From JAIBJN01 sp963699495 (GTDB lineage Bacteria; Actinomycetota; Thermoleophilia; Gaiellales; Gaiellaceae): a stretch of 64,000 nt of DNA. The DNA lies in assembly GCA_963699495.1 (NCBI GenBank), contig CAVOUB010000005.1:558001-622000 (forward strand), read 5' to 3'. Under the pieces are notes generated by a model. That model saw only the letters and a list, made by a program, of their open reading frames with translations. It was not told the DNA's origin and ran no database searches. Each line of letters begins with the position of its first letter. The stretch's first letter is position 1. Position numbers and translations under genes: made by a program. This document shows, in pieces, positions 62,123 to 64,000 of this stretch.

Positions 62123-62542
62123 CTAGGGACTCTCGACCCGGCGGAGCCAGGCCTCGCGCCAGTGGGGATAGATGCGCGGGGGCAGGAGCGGTGGTAATCG
62201 CCCGTGCAGATGACGCCGTCGAGGATGACGCAGTCCTTCCTGATCGTCAGCATGCGCCCGTCTTCTCGTCGATGATCTTCTCGATTCGGCGCAGCACGCG
62301 CGCCCGCCGGCCGCAGTACTTGAGCAGTTCGGAATCGAACCGAAGCCCTTGCGTCTTGTCGTCCTCGTCCAGCGTCGCGAAGATCTCTTGAGCCCGAGGG
62401 CAACGCATGGGATCTCGATGAGCGCGAGGAACGCCTGGGCGAACCAGACCGGAGCCTGCTCGTAGTCTGAGGTCGGATAGCCCGCCGGCACCGCGAGGAA
62501 CACGGCGACGATCGGCAGGAGCCCAAGTGATGGGCGACCCAA
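62123..62542 (-). pseudogene. Decayed gene of a small conserved cysteine-containing family
   Basis: Read on the minus strand in three frames: MGRPSLGLLPIVAVFLAVPAGYP with one hydrophobic helix at the start, then DSELLKYCGRRARVLRRIEKIIDEKTG, then RKDCVILDGVICTGDYHR, and finally CPRA and YPHWREAWLRRVE. The order Y-CG, RI-DE-TG, C-I-L-G-V-C-G, CPR-YP-WRE-WL is a conserved pattern that I associate with surface-polysaccharide gene clusters, from memory and without a family name. At least three frameshifts separate the pieces, so the gene is broken as assembled. Confidence 0.55.
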
Positions 62543-62606
62543 TCAATCCCAGTGCGGTAGCGATTAGCCTCCGCGGCGGGATGATAATGTCGTTGCAGGT
62601 GTCACG

Positions 62607-63416
62607 ATGACGGTTGGTGGTGCACCGAAGCTCGTGGTGGTGCTGGCGCTCGCCGCGTGCCTCTCGGCCGCCTGCAGCAGCGACGGCGGGAGCGGGAAGG
62701 ACACGACGGCCGCGTCCGGGCCGACCACCACCGAGGAGGCACGGGTGCTGCCCCCGTCCGACTTCGCCGCCGAAGCGGCCGACTTCAGCGTCGCCCTCAC
62801 CTGGACGCCGCCTCCCGGGGACGTCGAGCGCTACGCGCTCTACCGGGACGGCTTCGCCCTCATGAGCGTCGCCGGGACGGAGACGACGTTCACCGACGAA
62901 GACGTCCTTCCGGGCGAACAGCACACCTACGAGATCGAGTCGCGGGTCGGCAAGACGGCCTCCGACCGGATCTCCGTGGCGGCCACGACCGTGGTCCCGC
63001 CGGTGAAGGCCGCGCGCCTCGAGGGGACCTTCAACGTCAGGACGCGGTTCGTCAGCAAGACCGGGTACGGGGACTACACGAAGCCGAACTTCGGCTGGCA
63101 GTTCAAGCCGCGGTGCGAGGAGGGGCCCTGCAACGTCGTGTGGAGCGACCTGCAGACGACACGCATCCGCGCAAACCTGCAGCGTCACGGGGGCCGGTAC
63201 CGAGGCGAGTACACCGGCCGGTTCACGATCGAATGCAGCGGCACCCCGTCGACGTCGTCAGTCACGATCGCCCTCCGCGTGGATCGAGCCGGAGTGGTCG
63301 ACGGTGAGTGGCGCGCCACGAGGCTCCTGGGAACCATCGATCAGAGCGAAGTGGCCCAGCTCGGCTGCCGCTCCGCAGAAGCGCGTCTCGCGGTCCGCGC
63401 CCGTCTGGCGCGGTGA
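62607..63416 (+). CDS. Lipoprotein with fibronectin-III-like domain
   Basis: A 269-residue lipoprotein. Signal and lipobox are KLVVVLALAACLSAACSS (Cys near 23), followed by a Ser/Thr-rich linker. An Fn3-like domain follows (about 50-130, FSVALTWTPPPGDVERYALYRDG...GEQHTYEIESRVG). The C-terminal domain (about 140-269) has paired cysteines in RCEEGPC and a late Cys, suggesting disulfides and extracellular location. Function unknown. Confidence 0.72.
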   Translation: MTVGGAPKLVVVLALAACLSAACSSDGGSGKDTTAASGPTTTEEARVLPPSDFAAEAADFSVALTWTPPPGDVERYALYRDGFALMSVAGTETTFTDEDVLPGEQHTYEIESRVGKTASDRISVAATTVVPPVKAARLEGTFNVRTRFVSKTGYGDYTKPNFGWQFKPRCEEGPCNVVWSDLQTTRIRANLQRHGGRYRGEYTGRFTIECSGTPSTSSVTIALRVDRAGVVDGEWRATRLLGTIDQSEVAQLGCRSAEARLAVRARLAR

Positions 63417-63457
63417 CCTGAGGGCGACGCTCACCTACGCGGTCACGCGCTGGTCGT

Positions 63458-63476
63458 AGAGCGGCCATACCGCTCT
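63458..63476 (+). terminator. Possible hairpin terminator
   Basis: A 7-bp stem AGAGCGG / CCGCTCT with a 5-base loop lies 42 bases after the lipoprotein stop. There is no T-run, so support is weak. The rest of the 286-bp spacer to 63702 holds only a second hairpin at 63624. Confidence 0.35.
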
Positions 63477-63623
63477 CATACCGGCAGCCGACCGTTCCCA
63501 TCCCAAGGTCTCCCATGGTGAGATACGTACCGATCAACGAGTTGCAACGAGGGACACGCGGCGACTCAACCCCCTAGGCTCGCCTCCGGAGCAGCTAGCG
63601 GCAGCAGCTCCGACGAGGCGTAG

Positions 63624-63649
63624 GACGGCCGGCCGATCAGCCGGCCGTC
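63624..63649. repeat. Strong GC-rich hairpin upstream of the last lipoprotein
   Basis: A perfect 10-bp stem GACGGCCGGC / GCCGGCCGTC has a 6-base loop. It lies 53 bases before the next start codon; it could be a terminator for the preceding transcript or a leader structure. Confidence 0.6.
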
Positions 63650-63702
63650 GTCGTGCCGGGGGTCTCTCCGGTTCGGGCGTACTACACTCCGGCCCTCGGG
63701 AC

Positions 63703-64000
63703 ATGAGAACGACTCTCACCGCTTTGTGCGCCGCTCTCCTCCTGGGTCTGGCGGCTGCGTGCGGAGGGGATGACGACGGCGACGCCGAGGACCAATTCCT
63801 CGCCCAGGTCAACGCGGTCTGCGCAAACTACGGTCCCAAGCTCGCGCTGCTGACCCCGCCCGTCGAGAGCGAGGAGGAGTGGGCGGCAATCGCGGCCGAC
63901 ATGGGCGACCTGCTGGAGGCCTCGGTGAACGAGCTGCGCCTCCTGGAGCCGCCGGAAAGCCTCGGTGGGGACTACGCCGAGTGGCTCGGCCTCCGCAGCG
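63703..64000 (+). CDS. Lipoprotein, N-terminal fragment
   Basis: From ATG 63703 the reading is MRTTLTALCAALLLGLAAACGG (lipobox LAAAC), then an acidic DDDGDAEDQFLAQVNAVCANYGPKLALL and helices (EEEWAAIAADMGDLLEASVNELRLLEPPE). The frame is open to the window edge. It resembles the many small actinobacterial lipoproteins with a helical, cysteine-containing domain; no function is known. Confidence 0.7.
   Translation, partial: MRTTLTALCAALLLGLAAACGGDDDGDAEDQFLAQVNAVCANYGPKLALLTPPVESEEEWAAIAADMGDLLEASVNELRLLEPPESLGGDYAEWLGLRS

Overview
This is a GC-rich (roughly 70 percent by eye), tightly packed bacterial chromosome segment. Many neighbouring genes overlap through GTGA or ATGA junctions, and GTG starts are very common. 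The gene content includes futalosine-route menaquinone synthesis, a Bacillus-type QcrABC complex, an APS-reductase sulfate pathway, class I two-subunit fumarase, PaaABCD and DUF354/GtrA/GT87-like envelope genes. Together these suggest a high-GC actinobacterium, most likely class Thermoleophilia (Gaiellales/Solirubrobacterales-like). That placement is inference from gene content, since no rRNA is present. No tRNA, rRNA, CRISPR array, insertion sequence or phage was seen.

Layout. 0-3 kb: start of a PIG-L deacetylase, then a zinc ABC importer (znuA-znuC-znuB) divergent from its Fur/Zur regulator. 3-8 kb: O-antigen-ligase-like and GT87-like membrane proteins, a FlgD-Ig protein and a PQQ-type beta-propeller. 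7.9-14.1 kb: one long minus-strand run of flavoprotein, fumarase alpha, fumarase beta, phosphosulfolactate synthase (ComA), APS reductase, APS kinase and ATP sulfurylase. It could carry sulfate to sulfite and then to phosphosulfolactate. 14-25 kb: pilin-like protein, MFS exporter, RsgA preceded by a 16-codon ORF, LysR plus iron alcohol dehydrogenase, DUF354 protein, a broken PhoX-like gene, a sugar-nucleotide dehydratase and an aminotransferase. 25-38 kb: DedA and a phosphodiester glycosidase, then menaquinone synthesis (mqnC, mqnA, mqnE, polyprenyl synthase, menG, ubiX, ubiD) surrounding the menaquinol-oxidising complex qcrABC. 37.5-42 kb: RTX-repeat polysaccharide deacetylase, small membrane protein, hemL, hemB. 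42-53 kb: oxidoreductase/MarR pair, degenerate M23 protein, YmdB-type phosphodiesterase, membrane glycosyltransferases, GtrA, PRC-barrel protein, Pcm, a nucleotide-pyrophosphatase-like enzyme, a ClpP-fold membrane protease, a cysteine-less thioredoxin and a CHRD protein. 53-57 kb: 2-oxoacid dehydrogenase E1alpha/E1beta/E2 and a lipid kinase. 57.4-60.4 kb: TetR (PaaR-like) divergent from paaABCD. 60.4-62.6 kb: a lower-GC patch with a truncated DHFR-like gene, a kinase-methyltransferase fusion and a decayed gene. 62.6-64 kb: two lipoproteins, the last one cut by the window edge.

Two cautions. First, several genes that should be essential or useful (znuA, cysH, qcrA, qcrB) carry single-base frameshifts, as do phoX and the gene at 62.1 kb. 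Assembly indels are therefore as likely as real decay. Second, four genes have no ATG, GTG or TTG at the position the protein family demands. I annotate them with CTG or ATC starts and say so in each entry.
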